64,000 nucleotides of DNA from JAHEAO01 sp942492375 (GCA_942492375.1 CALOEL010000005.1:124001-188000); one strand, 5' to 3'. Positions 16,344 to 26,239 are shown, numbered from the stretch's first letter. The notes: generated from the letters alone by a model not told the origin. A program made the numbers and translations.

Positions 16344-17458
16344 GCCATCAGCCCCGGATTGAGGATGCCGCGCGGATCGAACCTGGCCCGCAAACCGGCG
16401 CTGATCGCCGCCAACGGGCCCGGTTCCGGCTGGAAGACCGGCAGAGCGGACCGCGTCGCTTCGCTGGCGCGGATCAGCGTCGCATGACCCCTGAACGGGC
16501 CGATCGCTGCCCGCAGGTCGGTGCCCGGCGCGACGGCGGCCCAGACCAGCCCGCCGCCCCAGTCGTAAAGCGTGGCACTGCCTTCAGGCAGGCCCCCGAC
16601 CAGTTCCGGCGCGTCCGAGGGCTTCACCGACAGCCGCCAGACGTCCTCCCGCCGGTCGCGGAACGCCGCCACGTCGCGGATATCGCGCCAGATCCGCGCG
16701 ACCTCTTTGGGGTCGGTGACCCGCTCGACCTCGCCGAGCTTACCCAGAAGCTCGGCAAGCCGGTCCAGCCGGTAGGCGACCGAGGTCTCGAACCCCTCGA
16801 TCCGGATCAGCGTCCCGCCGCCGCCCGGCAGATGCGCCGCGCCGGAAACCTCGAAGGGCGAGCCGAGCGCGCAGGACATCGCCGCGACCGCCCCGACATC
16901 CGACAGGCCGTGGATGCGCAGGGTCGCGGTGACATCGGTTTTCGGCAGCACCTTCAAGGCAACCTCGCTCAGCACCCCCAGCGTGCCATACGATCCGGCC
17001 AAGAGCTTCACCAGGTCATAGCCAGTGACGTTCTTCATCACACGCCCGCCGTTGCGGATCACCGTGCCGGTGCCGTCGACGAAACGAACGCCCAGCAGAT
17101 GATCACGGGCCGCGCCGACCTGGATCCGCCGCGGCCCCGAGACATTGGCCGCAACCACGCCGCCGATCGTGGGCGCGCCTTCAGTGCCCAGAAGCGGACG
17201 GTGATCCATCGGCTCGAAGGCCAGCCGCTGCCCTTCGGCGGCCAGCGTCGCCTCGAGATCGGCCAGCGGCGTGCCGGCCTGCGCCACCACCGTCAGCGCG
17301 CCGGGCTCGTAAAGCTCGATCCCGCTCAGCCCGGCCACCGACAGCGTCTCGCCCGCGACCGGTGCGCCGATGGGCCGGGTACCGCCGCCCTCGATCCGGA
17401 GCGGCCCGCGCGCGCCCGCGACCGCATCGGCCAGTTCTGCTTCGCTCGCAGGTCTCAT
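16340..17458 (-). CDS. glcE: Glycolate oxidase FAD-binding subunit GlcE
   Basis: A 372-aa FAD_binding_4 (PCMH) protein. The flavin-binding segment includes LRIEGGGTRPIG (about residues 20-31), GAPTIGGVVAANVSGPRR and VMKNVTGYDLVKLLAGSYGTLGV. GlcE is the smaller flavoprotein partner of GlcD. It is encoded between glcD and glcF, after a 94-bp gap that holds two hairpins and a repeat core, and overlaps glcF by 4 nt. Confidence 0.92.
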   Translation of the reverse strand: MRPASEAELADAVAGARGPLRIEGGGTRPIGAPVAGETLSVAGLSGIELYEPGALTVVAQAGTPLADLEATLAAEGQRLAFEPMDHRPLLGTEGAPTIGGVVAANVSGPRRIQVGAARDHLLGVRFVDGTGTVIRNGGRVMKNVTGYDLVKLLAGSYGTLGVLSEVALKVLPKTDVTATLRIHGLSDVGAVAAMSCALGSPFEVSGAAHLPGGGGTLIRIEGFETSVAYRLDRLAELLGKLGEVERVTDPKEVARIWRDIRDVAAFRDRREDVWRLSVKPSDAPELVGGLPEGSATLYDWGGGLVWAAVAPGTDLRAAIGPFRGHATLIRASEATRSALPVFQPEPGPLAAISAGLRARFDPRGILNPGLMA

Positions 17459-17466
17459 CCGGCCCC

Positions 17467-17537
17467 CATCATTTGTCGAAAAATATCCTCTGGGGGGAAT
17501 TCGGCCGTCAGGCCGAAGGGGGGGTGGAAAGCCCCCC
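17467..17537 (-). repeat. Intra-operon hairpins with GGATATTTTT core between glcD and glcE
   Basis: The glcD-glcE gap contains, on the minus strand, a C6/G6 stem (17519-17524 with 17532-17537), a TTCGGCC-GTCA-GGCCGAA stem (17500-17517), then CCCCCAGAGGATATTTTTCGAC just before glcE. The last part resembles the right arm of the element after gabD. It could dampen or process the glcD transcript before glcE. Confidence 0.6.
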
Positions 17538-17552
17538 GAAGCGCCCGAAAAG

Positions 17553-18986
17553 TCACGCCGCGCGCCGGGGTTCGGACAGGGCCAGCGGAAAGACCTTGGC
17601 CGGGTTCAGCAGCCAGTCGGGATCGAACACGTCCTTGACCCGCATCTGCGCCTCCATATCCGCCTCGGTGAACTGGCTCGCCATCAGGTCGCGCTTCTCG
17701 ATGCCGACGCCATGCTCTCCGGTCAGGCAACCGCCGACCTCGACGCAAAGCTTCAGGATCTCCGCGCCCAGCGCCTCGCAGCGCTCCAGGTCGCCGGGCT
17801 TGTTGGCGTCGAACAGGATCAAGGGATGCATGTTGCCGTCGCCGGCATGGAACACGTTGGCCACGTCCAGCCCGTAGTCCTTCGACATCTCGCCGATGCG
17901 CCGCAGCACCAGCGGCAGGGCGGAAACCGGGATCGTGCCGTCCAGGCACATGTAGTCGTTGATCTGGCCCATCGCGCCGAAGGCGGATTTGCGGCCCAGC
18001 CAGATCTTCGCGCTTTCCTCGGGCGATTTGCTTTCGCGCAGTTCGACCGGGTCGTGGCCGCGCGCGATTTGCAGGATCACGCCGAGCTGCTCGTCGATCT
18101 CGGCCGGAGAGCCTTCGACCTCGACGATCAAGAGCGCCTCGCACAGCGGATAACCGGCATGGGCGAAGGCCTCGCTGGCCTCGATGCAGGGGCGGTCCAT
18201 GAACTCGATGGCGACGGGCAGGACGCCGGCCTTGATGATGTCGGACACGCAGGCGCCGGCGACCTCGTTGGACTCGAAGCCGATCAGCACCGGCCGCGCG
18301 CCTTCGGGCTTGCGCAGGATCCGCAAGGTCGCCTCGGTGACCACGCCAAGCTGGCCCTCGGAGCCGCAGACGACGCCCAGAAGGTCGAGCCCGCCGGCAT
18401 CCAGATGCGCGCCGCCCAGTTCCACCACGGTGCCGTCCATCAAGACCATGGTGACGCCCAGCAGGTTGTTGGTGGTCACACCGTATTTCAGGCAGTGGGC
18501 GCCGCCGGAGTTCATGCCGATATTGCCGGCGATGGCGCAGGCGAGCTGGCTGGAGGGATCGGGGGCGTAGAAGAAATCATGCTCTTCGACGGCGCCGGTG
18601 ACACCGAGGTTGGTGCGCCCGGTCTGGACCCGGATGAAGCGGTTGGCGTAATCGGTTTCAAGCACCGCGTTCAGCCGCGCGACGCCGAGGATCACGCTGT
18701 CGGCGGTGGGCAGCGCGCCACCCGCGAGCGAGGTGCCGGAGCCGCGCGGCACCACCGGCACGCCTTCTTCGTGGCAGATTTTCAGCACCGCGGCGACCTC
18801 GGCGGTCGAGGCCGGCAGCACGGCGGCCAGCGGCGGGCATTTGTAGGCGGTCAGCGCGTCGCATTCATAGGCGCGGGTTTCGACCGGGTCGTGGATGACG
18901 GCGCTTTCAGGCAGGACCGATTGCAGACGTTCGACAATCCGGGCCTTATTTGTCAGGATCGCGGGATCGGGGTCGGGCATCTGCAT
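17553..18986 (-). CDS. glcD: Glycolate oxidase catalytic subunit GlcD
   Basis: A 477-aa FAD-linked oxidase that converts glycolate to glyoxylate. The FAD_binding_4 domain includes VPVVPRGSGTSLAGGALP (about residues 73-90), FYAPDPSSQLACAIAGNIG and NSGGAHCLKYGVT. The C-terminal FAD-oxidase domain holds NVFHAGDGNMHPLI and LTGEHGVGIEKR. The start ATG at 18986 (MQMPDPDPA) has GAAAGG 9 nt upstream; the frame is open further back but without support. It is the first gene of glcDEF and is divergent from a small secreted protein gene. Confidence 0.94.
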   Translation of the reverse strand: MQMPDPDPAILTNKARIVERLQSVLPESAVIHDPVETRAYECDALTAYKCPPLAAVLPASTAEVAAVLKICHEEGVPVVPRGSGTSLAGGALPTADSVILGVARLNAVLETDYANRFIRVQTGRTNLGVTGAVEEHDFFYAPDPSSQLACAIAGNIGMNSGGAHCLKYGVTTNNLLGVTMVLMDGTVVELGGAHLDAGGLDLLGVVCGSEGQLGVVTEATLRILRKPEGARPVLIGFESNEVAGACVSDIIKAGVLPVAIEFMDRPCIEASEAFAHAGYPLCEALLIVEVEGSPAEIDEQLGVILQIARGHDPVELRESKSPEESAKIWLGRKSAFGAMGQINDYMCLDGTIPVSALPLVLRRIGEMSKDYGLDVANVFHAGDGNMHPLILFDANKPGDLERCEALGAEILKLCVEVGGCLTGEHGVGIEKRDLMASQFTEADMEAQMRVKDVFDPDWLLNPAKVFPLALSEPRRAA

Positions 18987-19098
18987 CGGATCGGCCTTTC
19001 GCGGAGCATTGGTAAATAAATATAACCAATTCATCGGCAGGGCAACTATGAAGACGGCGCTATGGCGCTCGATGGTCAGGATACCGCAAGGAGGCGCG

Positions 19099-19455
19099 AT
19101 GAAACAACTTTTCCTGCTGGCAGTTCTAATGCTTCCGACGCCGGGGCGCAGCGACGCCCCCGTGATCGAAGCCGTCGATGTCGAGCTTGACGAGGCGAGC
19201 CACGGGGTCTCGGTCACGCTCCGCCATCCCGATACCGGCTGGGATCACTACGCCGATGGCTGGGAGGTGCTGGCGCCGGATGGCACGAGGCTCGGGTTCC
19301 GCGAACTGCTGCATCCGCACGAGACCGAACAGCCGTTCACCCGCTCGCTTGGCGGCGTGGCGATCCCCGATGGGCTGGACCGGGTGCTGATCCGGGCAAG
19401 GTGCAGCGTGGACGGCTGGAACGAGGCGGTGACGGAGGTCGATCTGGCGCGGTGA
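19099..19455 (+). CDS. Small secreted protein of unknown function
   Basis: A 118-aa protein with a signal peptide (KQLFLLAVLMLPTPGRSDA, cleavage near residue 19). The mature part begins PVIEAVDVELDEASHGVSVT and has WDHYADGWEVLAPDG and a C-terminal TEVDLAR, suggesting a compact beta-sandwich. The start has AAGGAGG 4-5 nt upstream. No family recognised. It is convergent with the MoxR operon, 8 bp from the last gene. Confidence 0.82.
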   Translation: MKQLFLLAVLMLPTPGRSDAPVIEAVDVELDEASHGVSVTLRHPDTGWDHYADGWEVLAPDGTRLGFRELLHPHETEQPFTRSLGGVAIPDGLDRVLIRARCSVDGWNEAVTEVDLAR

Positions 19456-19463
19456 CGCCGGGC

Positions 19464-21539
19464 CTAGCGGCGCCCTTCCCGCAGCCAGGCGCCGATGCTG
19501 AGCGCTGCGGCCAGAAGCAGCATCAACCAAGCCGGCAGCAGCGGGCGGATCGATACATCGGCGGTCAGGTAGGCGTCGCGCGGCGTGAGGCCGATCCAGC
19601 CACGGCCGGCGGCGGGACGCCCCTCGCCGACCAGCCGGATGTCGGGGATGCCCGCCTCGATCCGCAAGATCCCGCCGCGCGTCGCGGCAACCGGTTCGGC
19701 CAGCTTCTCGGCGGTGGCGATCGTCTCCTCGAATTCGCGCGGCGCCGCGGGACCGAGCGCGATCACCGCCTCCTTCTCGCCCTCGCGCAGGCGGTAGAGT
19801 CCGATCTCGGGGCCTTCATATTCCGCCACGAAGCGGCCCGGGCCGACCTCTTCCATCGGCACTACCGTCACTGCCCCATCCGGGCCGGTGATCTCGACAT
19901 CCCGCGCGCCTTCCGACAGCGTGCGGCGGGTAATGATCATCGACTGACCCTCGGCGGTGGCGAAAAGCGATTCCTCCTCGAGTTCCGGCTCTTTCATCAT
20001 CCAATGGGCCAGTCGTCGCAACAGCTCCAGCTGCGGTCCGCCGCCCTCGTAACCGCGATTCCAGAGCCAGGCCTGATCCGAGGCCAAGAGCGCAATGCGA
20101 CCCTCGCCGACGCGGTCGAGCACCAGAAGCGGATGGTCATCGGAGTCGTTCATCACGGTCATGCCGCGGCTGGCCTCGGTCTCGATCAACCGGAACCAGC
20201 GACCCCAGCCCGGCCCATCCTCGCCCTCCGCGGCATCGGGGGCGAAGTCCTCGAGCCCCTCGGTGACCGGGTGGCGCTGGCCGAGATCGGAAAGCTGCGG
20301 GCGAAAGCCCTCCTCGATCACCCGGCCGGTCGGCGCGGCGGGCACAGCCTGGCCGAGCGGCGAGCGGTAGAGGCTGTCAGCCGAGGCGAAATCCGGCCCC
20401 GCCGCGATCAGCACCGCGCCGCCATCTTCGACATATTGCCGAACGTTCTCGAGATAGAGCGCGGGCAGGATGCCGCGCAGGCGGTAGCGGTCGAAGATGA
20501 TCAGATCGAATTCCTCGATCTTGTCCATGAACAGTTCCCGCGTCGGGAAGGCGATCAGCGACAGCTCGTTCACCGGCACGCCGTCCTGCTTTTCAGGCGG
20601 CCGCAGGATGGTGAAATGCACCAAATCGACCGAACTGTCGGATTTCAAGAGGTTGCGCCAGGTGCGTTCGCCGGGATGCGGCTCTCCGGAGACCAGAAGC
20701 ACCCGCAGACGGTCGCGCACGCCGTTGATCTGCACCACGGCGGAATTGTTGCGGTCGGTCAGTTCGCCCTCGGCCTCGGGCAAGGTGAACTGGATCACGT
20801 TCATCCCGCCATGCGGCAGCGTCACCGGCATTTCCAGCGGCTGGCCGACCGGCACGTCGAAGCTTTCGGTCTCACCGCCATCCACGGTGATGTCGAGCAC
20901 CGCCCGGTCGCCAACACCGGGGGGAACGAGTCCCTGATCCTCGATCTGCACGGTCAGCACGACTTCCTCGCCCAGGATCGCGAAGGCGGGTGCGTTCTGC
21001 ACGATCAGGCGGCGGTCCCAGTCGGTCTCGCGCCCCGTCAGCAGCACATGCAGCGGCGCGGGCATGTCCGGCGCGCGTTGCAGGTCATGCACCTGACCGT
21101 CGGTCAGCAGGATCGCGCCGGCCAGCCGCGCGCGCGGTTCCTCTGCCATCGCCTCGGCGAGGCGGGTCATCAGAAGCGTGCCGCCGTCGCCCTCGGCATC
21201 CTTGAGGCTCAGCACCCGCAGTTCGGTGTTCGGGCGGGCGGCGACCCGGGCGGTCAGGCCCTCGACCGCTTCGGCCAGCTGCGCGGGGCGGTCGGCAATG
21301 CCGTCGCTGGCGGTCTCGTCGACTATGAGCAGGACGATATCGGTCAGCGGCGCACGGTCCTCTTGTTGCAGCGCGGGATTGGCCAATGCGCCAAGCAGCA
21401 CCGCCGCGGCCAGCCCGCGCAGCCACCAGCCGGACAGCCTGCGCCACAGCGCGTAGCCGACCAGCACCAGCAGCATCGCCGCCGCCCCGGCCAGCACGGG
21501 CCAGGGAAGCAGCGGATCGAAGATCACCGAGCCCTGCAT
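19464..21539 (-). CDS. Membrane protein with GATase1-like domain, end of MoxR operon
   Basis: A 691-aa protein. Two N-terminal TM helices (about residues 12-33 and 37-55) precede a VWA-like region (DIVLLIVDETASDG, AILLTDGQVHDL). A beta-rich stretch follows, then a class-I glutamine-amidotransferase-like fold (RVLLVSGEPHPGERTWRNLL, LIIFDRYRLRGILP, VEDGGAVLIAAGPDF) without a clear catalytic Cys. A C-terminal TM helix (LLPAWLMLLLAAALSIGAW) completes it. This is the usual last member of alphaproteobacterial MoxR-DUF58-DUF4159 clusters. It is adjacent to, without gap from, the DUF4159 gene. Function is unproven, with cell-envelope maintenance suggested. Confidence 0.85.
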   Translation of the reverse strand: MQGSVIFDPLLPWPVLAGAAAMLLVLVGYALWRRLSGWWLRGLAAAVLLGALANPALQQEDRAPLTDIVLLIVDETASDGIADRPAQLAEAVEGLTARVAARPNTELRVLSLKDAEGDGGTLLMTRLAEAMAEEPRARLAGAILLTDGQVHDLQRAPDMPAPLHVLLTGRETDWDRRLIVQNAPAFAILGEEVVLTVQIEDQGLVPPGVGDRAVLDITVDGGETESFDVPVGQPLEMPVTLPHGGMNVIQFTLPEAEGELTDRNNSAVVQINGVRDRLRVLLVSGEPHPGERTWRNLLKSDSSVDLVHFTILRPPEKQDGVPVNELSLIAFPTRELFMDKIEEFDLIIFDRYRLRGILPALYLENVRQYVEDGGAVLIAAGPDFASADSLYRSPLGQAVPAAPTGRVIEEGFRPQLSDLGQRHPVTEGLEDFAPDAAEGEDGPGWGRWFRLIETEASRGMTVMNDSDDHPLLVLDRVGEGRIALLASDQAWLWNRGYEGGGPQLELLRRLAHWMMKEPELEEESLFATAEGQSMIITRRTLSEGARDVEITGPDGAVTVVPMEEVGPGRFVAEYEGPEIGLYRLREGEKEAVIALGPAAPREFEETIATAEKLAEPVAATRGGILRIEAGIPDIRLVGEGRPAAGRGWIGLTPRDAYLTADVSIRPLLPAWLMLLLAAALSIGAWLREGRR

Positions 21540-24299
21540 CTACTGACCCAGCCTGTCGAGCAGCGCCGGCACATGCACCTGGTCGGATTTGTAGTTACCG
21601 GTCAGCACATGCATGATCAGGTTCACGCCGAACCGGTAAGCCAGTTCGCGCTGCCGTTCGCCGGCAAAGCCGCGACCGACCGGGAACATCCAGTTGCCGG
21701 TATTGTCCACGGCCCAGGCTGCCGCCCAGTCATTGCCGCCGATCACCACCGGGGTCACGTTGTCGTTGAGGTTGCGGAACGGCATGCCCTCGGCCCGCTC
21801 GGCATCGGGCGGCGCGGCCTCGACCCAAACGTCGCGCGACAGATGCCGGCCGGGATAGTCCTGCAACAGGTAGAAACTGCGGGTCAGCACATGGTCGCCG
21901 GGAAGCGGTTCCAACGGCGGGATATCCAGCGGAAGCGCCAGTTCCTGCAGCTTGCGGCCGTTCGGAGAGGCGGCGCCGAAACTGGCGATATCGGCGTCGC
22001 GGGTATCGAACAGGATCATCCCGCCGGTCCTGAGATAGCGGTTCAGCTTGGCATAGGCTTCGTCCGAGGGGCGCGGCTGATCGGGGGTGATCGGCCAGTA
22101 GAGGAACGGGAAGAACGACAGTTCGTCGGTTTCGAGATTCACCGCGATCGGCATTGCCGGTTCGATCGAGGTGCGGCTGAACAGCACGTCCGACAGGCCG
22201 CGCAGACCGGCCTCGGCGACCTGATCCAGCCGGGCATCGCCGGTGACGACATGGGCCAGCACCACCTCGGAGGTTGCGGTGATCGCGAATTCGTCCTGCT
22301 GCGCGCGGGCATCCTGGGGCAAGAGCAACGCCAGCGCGACAAGGGCGACGGGCGCCGAGGCACGCGGGCCGGTCAGCCGCCCCGACAGCCAGAGCGAGGC
22401 GAGGATGTCGACGGCCAGGAGCGCCAGTGCAAGCGACAGCAGCCAGCCCTTCAGGGCGGTCTCGCGCAGCACCTCCAGCCCCTCGACGGCGATCCGCGCG
22501 GGCCAGCTGCTGGGCGCGATCGTGGTGTCGGGGCCGATGACGTTCAGCGCGATGCGCCGGTCCTCGCCGGCGTAAAGGCCGGGCGGCATGTCGGGGCCGG
22601 GGCGGCCCCCGGCCAGATCTTCGCCCGCGACGCCGGGCATGGTGCCCGCGTCCTGCACCTGCCCGAAGGCGTCAAGCACCTCGGACGGCGCCCAGACCGT
22701 GCCTTCCAGATCCTCCGCTTCGGGCCGTGCCGGGCGGGTCGAGACCGCCAGCCGCTCCAGCATCTGCACGAACAGGCCAGAGAGCGGCAGCGTCGACCAT
22801 TCGGCATTGGCGGTAACGTGGAACAGCACCACCTGCCCCTGCCCGATCCGTTTGCGCGTCACCAGCGGCGTGCCATCGGCCAGCGCGGCGATCACCCGGT
22901 CGGCCAGCGCGGGGTCGGGCTGCGCCATGACCTGCGCCGAAACGGTGACATCGGGCGGTATATCCAGCCCGAAGAACGGCGAGCCCTGGCCAAAGGCGCG
23001 CAGGGCCTTGGGTTCGCCCCAGCTCATCGCGCCGCCGACGCTGCGCCCGCCGGCGCGCAGACGCACCGGCATCAGCGCATCCTCCTCGGCGCGGCTGACG
23101 TCGCTGGCGGCAAGCCGCGGCCCGGCAAAGCGCAGAAGCAGGCCGCCCTGGTCGACCCAGTCGGCGATGGCGTCGGTTTCGGCGGGGGCGAGGGTCGCGA
23201 CATCGGCCAGCACGATCACGTCGGGATTGGCCAGCAGGATATCCGCCAGCGCACCGTCGATCAGGTCGGCGGTGGGTTCCAGCGCCTGTTCGATGTAGTG
23301 GGTGGGCGACAGCAGCTCCAGCCCCTCTCGGTTGTCGCGGCCCGCGATCAGCGCCACCTCGCGCCGCTTCAACGCGTCGTCGGTCAGGCTGACGGCGCCG
23401 GCAGAGCGCAGACCCTCGATCTGGAACCGGGTGATGCGATTGCGCAGTTCGGGCGGCAGGGACAGCGCCGTCTCTGCCATGGCGTCACCGCCGCCGAAGC
23501 CGACCGTGGCGCGCGACAATTCCCGCTCGATCCCGGCGGGATCGACGCCGTGGGCGGTGATCACGGCATCGGCAGCCTCGCCCGGACGGGCGCGCAGCGC
23601 GGTGATCCGGATCTCGCCATCCGCGAAGGAAGCGGGCCGCAACGCCAGCACCGGGCGCGGACTTTCGAAAACCGTCACCGGGCCGTGGCCTTCAAGCGCC
23701 GCCAGCATCGCGGCGCGGCTGGGCCGGTCAAGCCCGTCGGACATCCAGAAGGTCTGGAAACTGCCCTGCAGCGCCTCGGCCCATTCCGTGACCGCGGTTT
23801 CGTCCGGTTCCCAGGGTTGCGGGGTCAGGCCGGGCAGCCGGGTGGCCCAGACATCGGCCGACTGGAACGGCAGATCGCCGGCCGGCAGATCGGTCAGCGA
23901 CACCACCGCGACCGGGCGCGCGGCGCGCGCGGCCTCTTCCAGCGCGGCGTCGATCCGGTCGATGCGCCGCGGCCAGTCGCGGGCGTCGGCCCAGCTGCCA
24001 TCGGTCAGGATCAAGAGCGGCCCGCTGCCCGGCGTGTTGTCCTGCGGGTTCAGCACGGGACCGGCGAAGCCGATGATCACCGCTGCCACCGCGAGCATCC
24101 GGATCAGCAGCAGCCACCACGGCGTCTTGTCGGTCTGGGTTTCGTCGTCGCTGAGACCCAGAAGCAGCACGACGCCGGGAAAGAGGCGGCGGATCGGCGC
24201 GGGCGGCACCGCGCGCAAAAGGATCCACAGGATCGGCAGTGCGATCAGCCCCAGAAGCAGCCAGGGTGCGGTGAATCCTATGCCGAACAGGGTGAACAT
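21540..24299 (-). CDS. BatA-type membrane protein with DUF4159 domain
   Basis: A 919-aa protein. The N-terminus (FTAPWLLLGLIALPILWILL; TPWWLLLIRMLAVAAVIIGF) is the BatA-family double TM. A VWA-like segment follows (LLILTDGSWADARDWPRRID). A TM pair lies around residues 630-670. The C-terminal third is DUF4159 (LSFFPFLYWPITPDQPRPSD, GGMILFDTRDADI), which has an amidotransferase-like fold. Stop and start codons abut both neighbours, so the four genes form one operon. Related clusters are proposed to act as chaperone or metal-insertion systems at the envelope; the client here is unknown. Confidence 0.9.
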   Translation of the reverse strand: MFTLFGIGFTAPWLLLGLIALPILWILLRAVPPAPIRRLFPGVVLLLGLSDDETQTDKTPWWLLLIRMLAVAAVIIGFAGPVLNPQDNTPGSGPLLILTDGSWADARDWPRRIDRIDAALEEAARAARPVAVVSLTDLPAGDLPFQSADVWATRLPGLTPQPWEPDETAVTEWAEALQGSFQTFWMSDGLDRPSRAAMLAALEGHGPVTVFESPRPVLALRPASFADGEIRITALRARPGEAADAVITAHGVDPAGIERELSRATVGFGGGDAMAETALSLPPELRNRITRFQIEGLRSAGAVSLTDDALKRREVALIAGRDNREGLELLSPTHYIEQALEPTADLIDGALADILLANPDVIVLADVATLAPAETDAIADWVDQGGLLLRFAGPRLAASDVSRAEEDALMPVRLRAGGRSVGGAMSWGEPKALRAFGQGSPFFGLDIPPDVTVSAQVMAQPDPALADRVIAALADGTPLVTRKRIGQGQVVLFHVTANAEWSTLPLSGLFVQMLERLAVSTRPARPEAEDLEGTVWAPSEVLDAFGQVQDAGTMPGVAGEDLAGGRPGPDMPPGLYAGEDRRIALNVIGPDTTIAPSSWPARIAVEGLEVLRETALKGWLLSLALALLAVDILASLWLSGRLTGPRASAPVALVALALLLPQDARAQQDEFAITATSEVVLAHVVTGDARLDQVAEAGLRGLSDVLFSRTSIEPAMPIAVNLETDELSFFPFLYWPITPDQPRPSDEAYAKLNRYLRTGGMILFDTRDADIASFGAASPNGRKLQELALPLDIPPLEPLPGDHVLTRSFYLLQDYPGRHLSRDVWVEAAPPDAERAEGMPFRNLNDNVTPVVIGGNDWAAAWAVDNTGNWMFPVGRGFAGERQRELAYRFGVNLIMHVLTGNYKSDQVHVPALLDRLGQ

Positions 24300-25175
24300 C
24301 TAGCGCCGCCTCTCCAACGCGGCGTAAACCCAAAGCAGCGCCGATTGCGCGGAGTCGCTGCTGTGGTGGCAGTGGTATTGCCAGCCGGTCCGCCGCGCCA
24401 GAGTCTGAAGCGCGTCCTTGCGTTCGGCCAGCCGCGTCAGATAGCGGTCGCGCAGATCGGCGGCCTTCAGCGTCTCGTGGCTGATGCTGCGGCCCATACT
24501 TTCGAAGATCGTACGGCCATCGAAGGGAAACGCCTCTTCCTGCGGATCGAGGATCTGCAGCATCACGCCCTTCACGCCCCGGTCGGCGGCCTTGGTCAGT
24601 TGCGCCGTGACGGGTCTGATATCGCCGAGGAAGTCGGAGAAGAACAGCGCCCGCGAATGGGCCAGCATGTTGCGCGTTTCGGGCGCGCCGTAATCCGGAC
24701 GGTCGCCATCGGCGGTCAGCCCTTGGGCAATCCGCATCAACTGCAGCTCTCCGGTCCGCGGCGGCGTCCCGAGGCTGGCCAGCGCCACGCGTTCGCCGCC
24801 ACGCACCAGCAGGATCGCGACCGCCATCGCCAGCAGCCGCGCCCGGTCGGCCTTGGCCGGCAGGTCCTTGTCCGAGCTGAAATCCATCGACAGCGCGTCA
24901 TCGACCCAGAGCAGTACGCTTTGCGCCGCCTGCCATTCCTTCTCGCGGACGAAATGCGCGTCCGAGCGGCCAGAGCGGCGCCAGTCGATCGCCCGGGCCT
25001 CATCGCCCGGCATCGCGGGGCGGTATTGCCAGAACTCGTCGCCCATGCCCGACCGCCGCCGCCCATGCGCTCCCAGAAGCACCGTGGCGGCCAGATGCTC
25101 GGCCTCGGCCATCAGGGGCGGCAGGACGCCCGCCAGCGTCTCGGCGCGGCTGCGAAGGGCGGCGGATTGGCTCAC
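24300..25175 (-). CDS. DUF58 domain protein
   Basis: A 291-aa cytoplasmic protein with the DUF58 signature around residues 48-70 (FWQYRPAMPGDEARAIDWRR SGRSD) and a VWA-like core (QSVLLWVDDALSMDFSSD). DUF58 proteins are the conserved partners of MoxR ATPases. It overlaps the moxR-like gene by 4 nt and abuts the DUF4159 gene. DxSxS-type metal binding is replaced by DDALSMD, so metal coordination may differ. Confidence 0.9.
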   Translation of the reverse strand: MSQSAALRSRAETLAGVLPPLMAEAEHLAATVLLGAHGRRRSGMGDEFWQYRPAMPGDEARAIDWRRSGRSDAHFVREKEWQAAQSVLLWVDDALSMDFSSDKDLPAKADRARLLAMAVAILLVRGGERVALASLGTPPRTGELQLMRIAQGLTADGDRPDYGAPETRNMLAHSRALFFSDFLGDIRPVTAQLTKAADRGVKGVMLQILDPQEEAFPFDGRTIFESMGRSISHETLKAADLRDRYLTRLAERKDALQTLARRTGWQYHCHHSSDSAQSALLWVYAALERRR

Positions 25176-26179
25176 GCGGCGGCCTCGATCCGGGTCACAT
25201 CCTCGGCGGTGCGGTCGATCAGGCCGCCCAGCGTCTCGCCGCGCGCGCGGGCGGCGAAGGTCAGGGCCATGCGGTGCGTCAGGACCGGCCGCGCCATCGC
25301 GCTGACATCCTCGGCGCTGGGGGCAAGCCGCCCTTCCAGCAGCGCCCGCGCCCGCACCGTCAGCATCAGCGCCTGCGCGGCGCGCGGACCGGGGCCCCAG
25401 CCGACGCTGGCGCGCACCGCCTCGGGGGACGAGGGATCCTCGGGGCGGAAGGCGCGCACGACATCGAGGATCTGCTCGACCACGGCGTCGCCGACCGGCA
25501 TCCGGCGCAGAAGCACCTGCGCGGCCATCAGTTCTGCGGCGGTGAAGACCTGGTGCGACACCTCCTCGTCCACGCCGGTCGTGGCCATCAGGATGTCACG
25601 TTCCGCGTCGCGGTCGGGATAATCGACGTCGATCTGCACGAGGAACCGGTCAAGCTGCGCCTCGGGCAGCGGATAGGTGCCTTCCTGCTCGATCGGGTTT
25701 TGCGTCGCCAGCACGTGAAACGGAGCGGGCAAGGCGTGCGGCTGGCCGGCGATGGTCACGGATTTCTCCTGCATCGCCTGCAGCAGCGCCGATTGCGTGC
25801 GGGGGCTGGCGCGGTTGATTTCGTCGGCCATCAGAAGCTGACAGAACACCGGACCCTCGACGAAACGGAACGCGCGGCTGCCGTCCTTGGCGGTTTCCAG
25901 CACCTCCGAGCCGAGGATGTCGGCGGGCATCAGGTCGGGGGTGAACTGCACCCGCGCACCGTCAAGCCCCATCACCGTCGAGAGCGTATCGACCAGCCGC
26001 GTCTTGCCCAGCCCAGGCAGGCCGATCAAAAGGCCATGGCCGCCGCAAAGCAGCGCCGACAGCACCAGATCGACGACACGCTCCTGGCCGATGAACCGCT
26101 TGGTGATGCTCACCTTTGCTTCGGCCAGCTTCGCCTCCAGCGTTTCGATCTCGGCGACAAGGTCGCGGGCTTCGGCCAT
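25172..26179 (-). CDS. MoxR-family AAA+ ATPase
   Basis: A 335-aa AAA+ protein. Walker A is GLPGLGKT (residues 53-60), Walker B is LLMADEINRASPRTQSALLQAM (about 120-141) and sensor 1 lies in FHVLATQNPIEQEGTYPLPEAQLDRF. The C-terminal lid ends in DRTAEDVTRIEAAA. The start ATG at 26179 (MAEARDLVAE) follows GGGAG by 7 nt. MoxR ATPases remodel or load cofactors into VWA-containing clients; here the likely clients are the downstream VWA-like membrane proteins. It is the first gene of the four-gene operon. Confidence 0.93.
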   Translation of the reverse strand: MAEARDLVAEIETLEAKLAEAKVSITKRFIGQERVVDLVLSALLCGGHGLLIGLPGLGKTRLVDTLSTVMGLDGARVQFTPDLMPADILGSEVLETAKDGSRAFRFVEGPVFCQLLMADEINRASPRTQSALLQAMQEKSVTIAGQPHALPAPFHVLATQNPIEQEGTYPLPEAQLDRFLVQIDVDYPDRDAERDILMATTGVDEEVSHQVFTAAELMAAQVLLRRMPVGDAVVEQILDVVRAFRPEDPSSPEAVRASVGWGPGPRAAQALMLTVRARALLEGRLAPSAEDVSAMARPVLTHRMALTFAARARGETLGGLIDRTAEDVTRIEAAA

Positions 26180-26239
26180 GACAAATCTCCCGTTCTGACT
26201 ATATGGTCGCATTAAAGGGACTTATCCCACCGCATACAA

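Noticed and set aside
19401..25622. A plus-strand open frame of 2073 codons opposite the MoxR operon
   Set aside because: It is the antisense of four well-supported genes; long shadow frames are expected in GC-rich DNA, and the translation is His/Gln/Arg-rich without domains.
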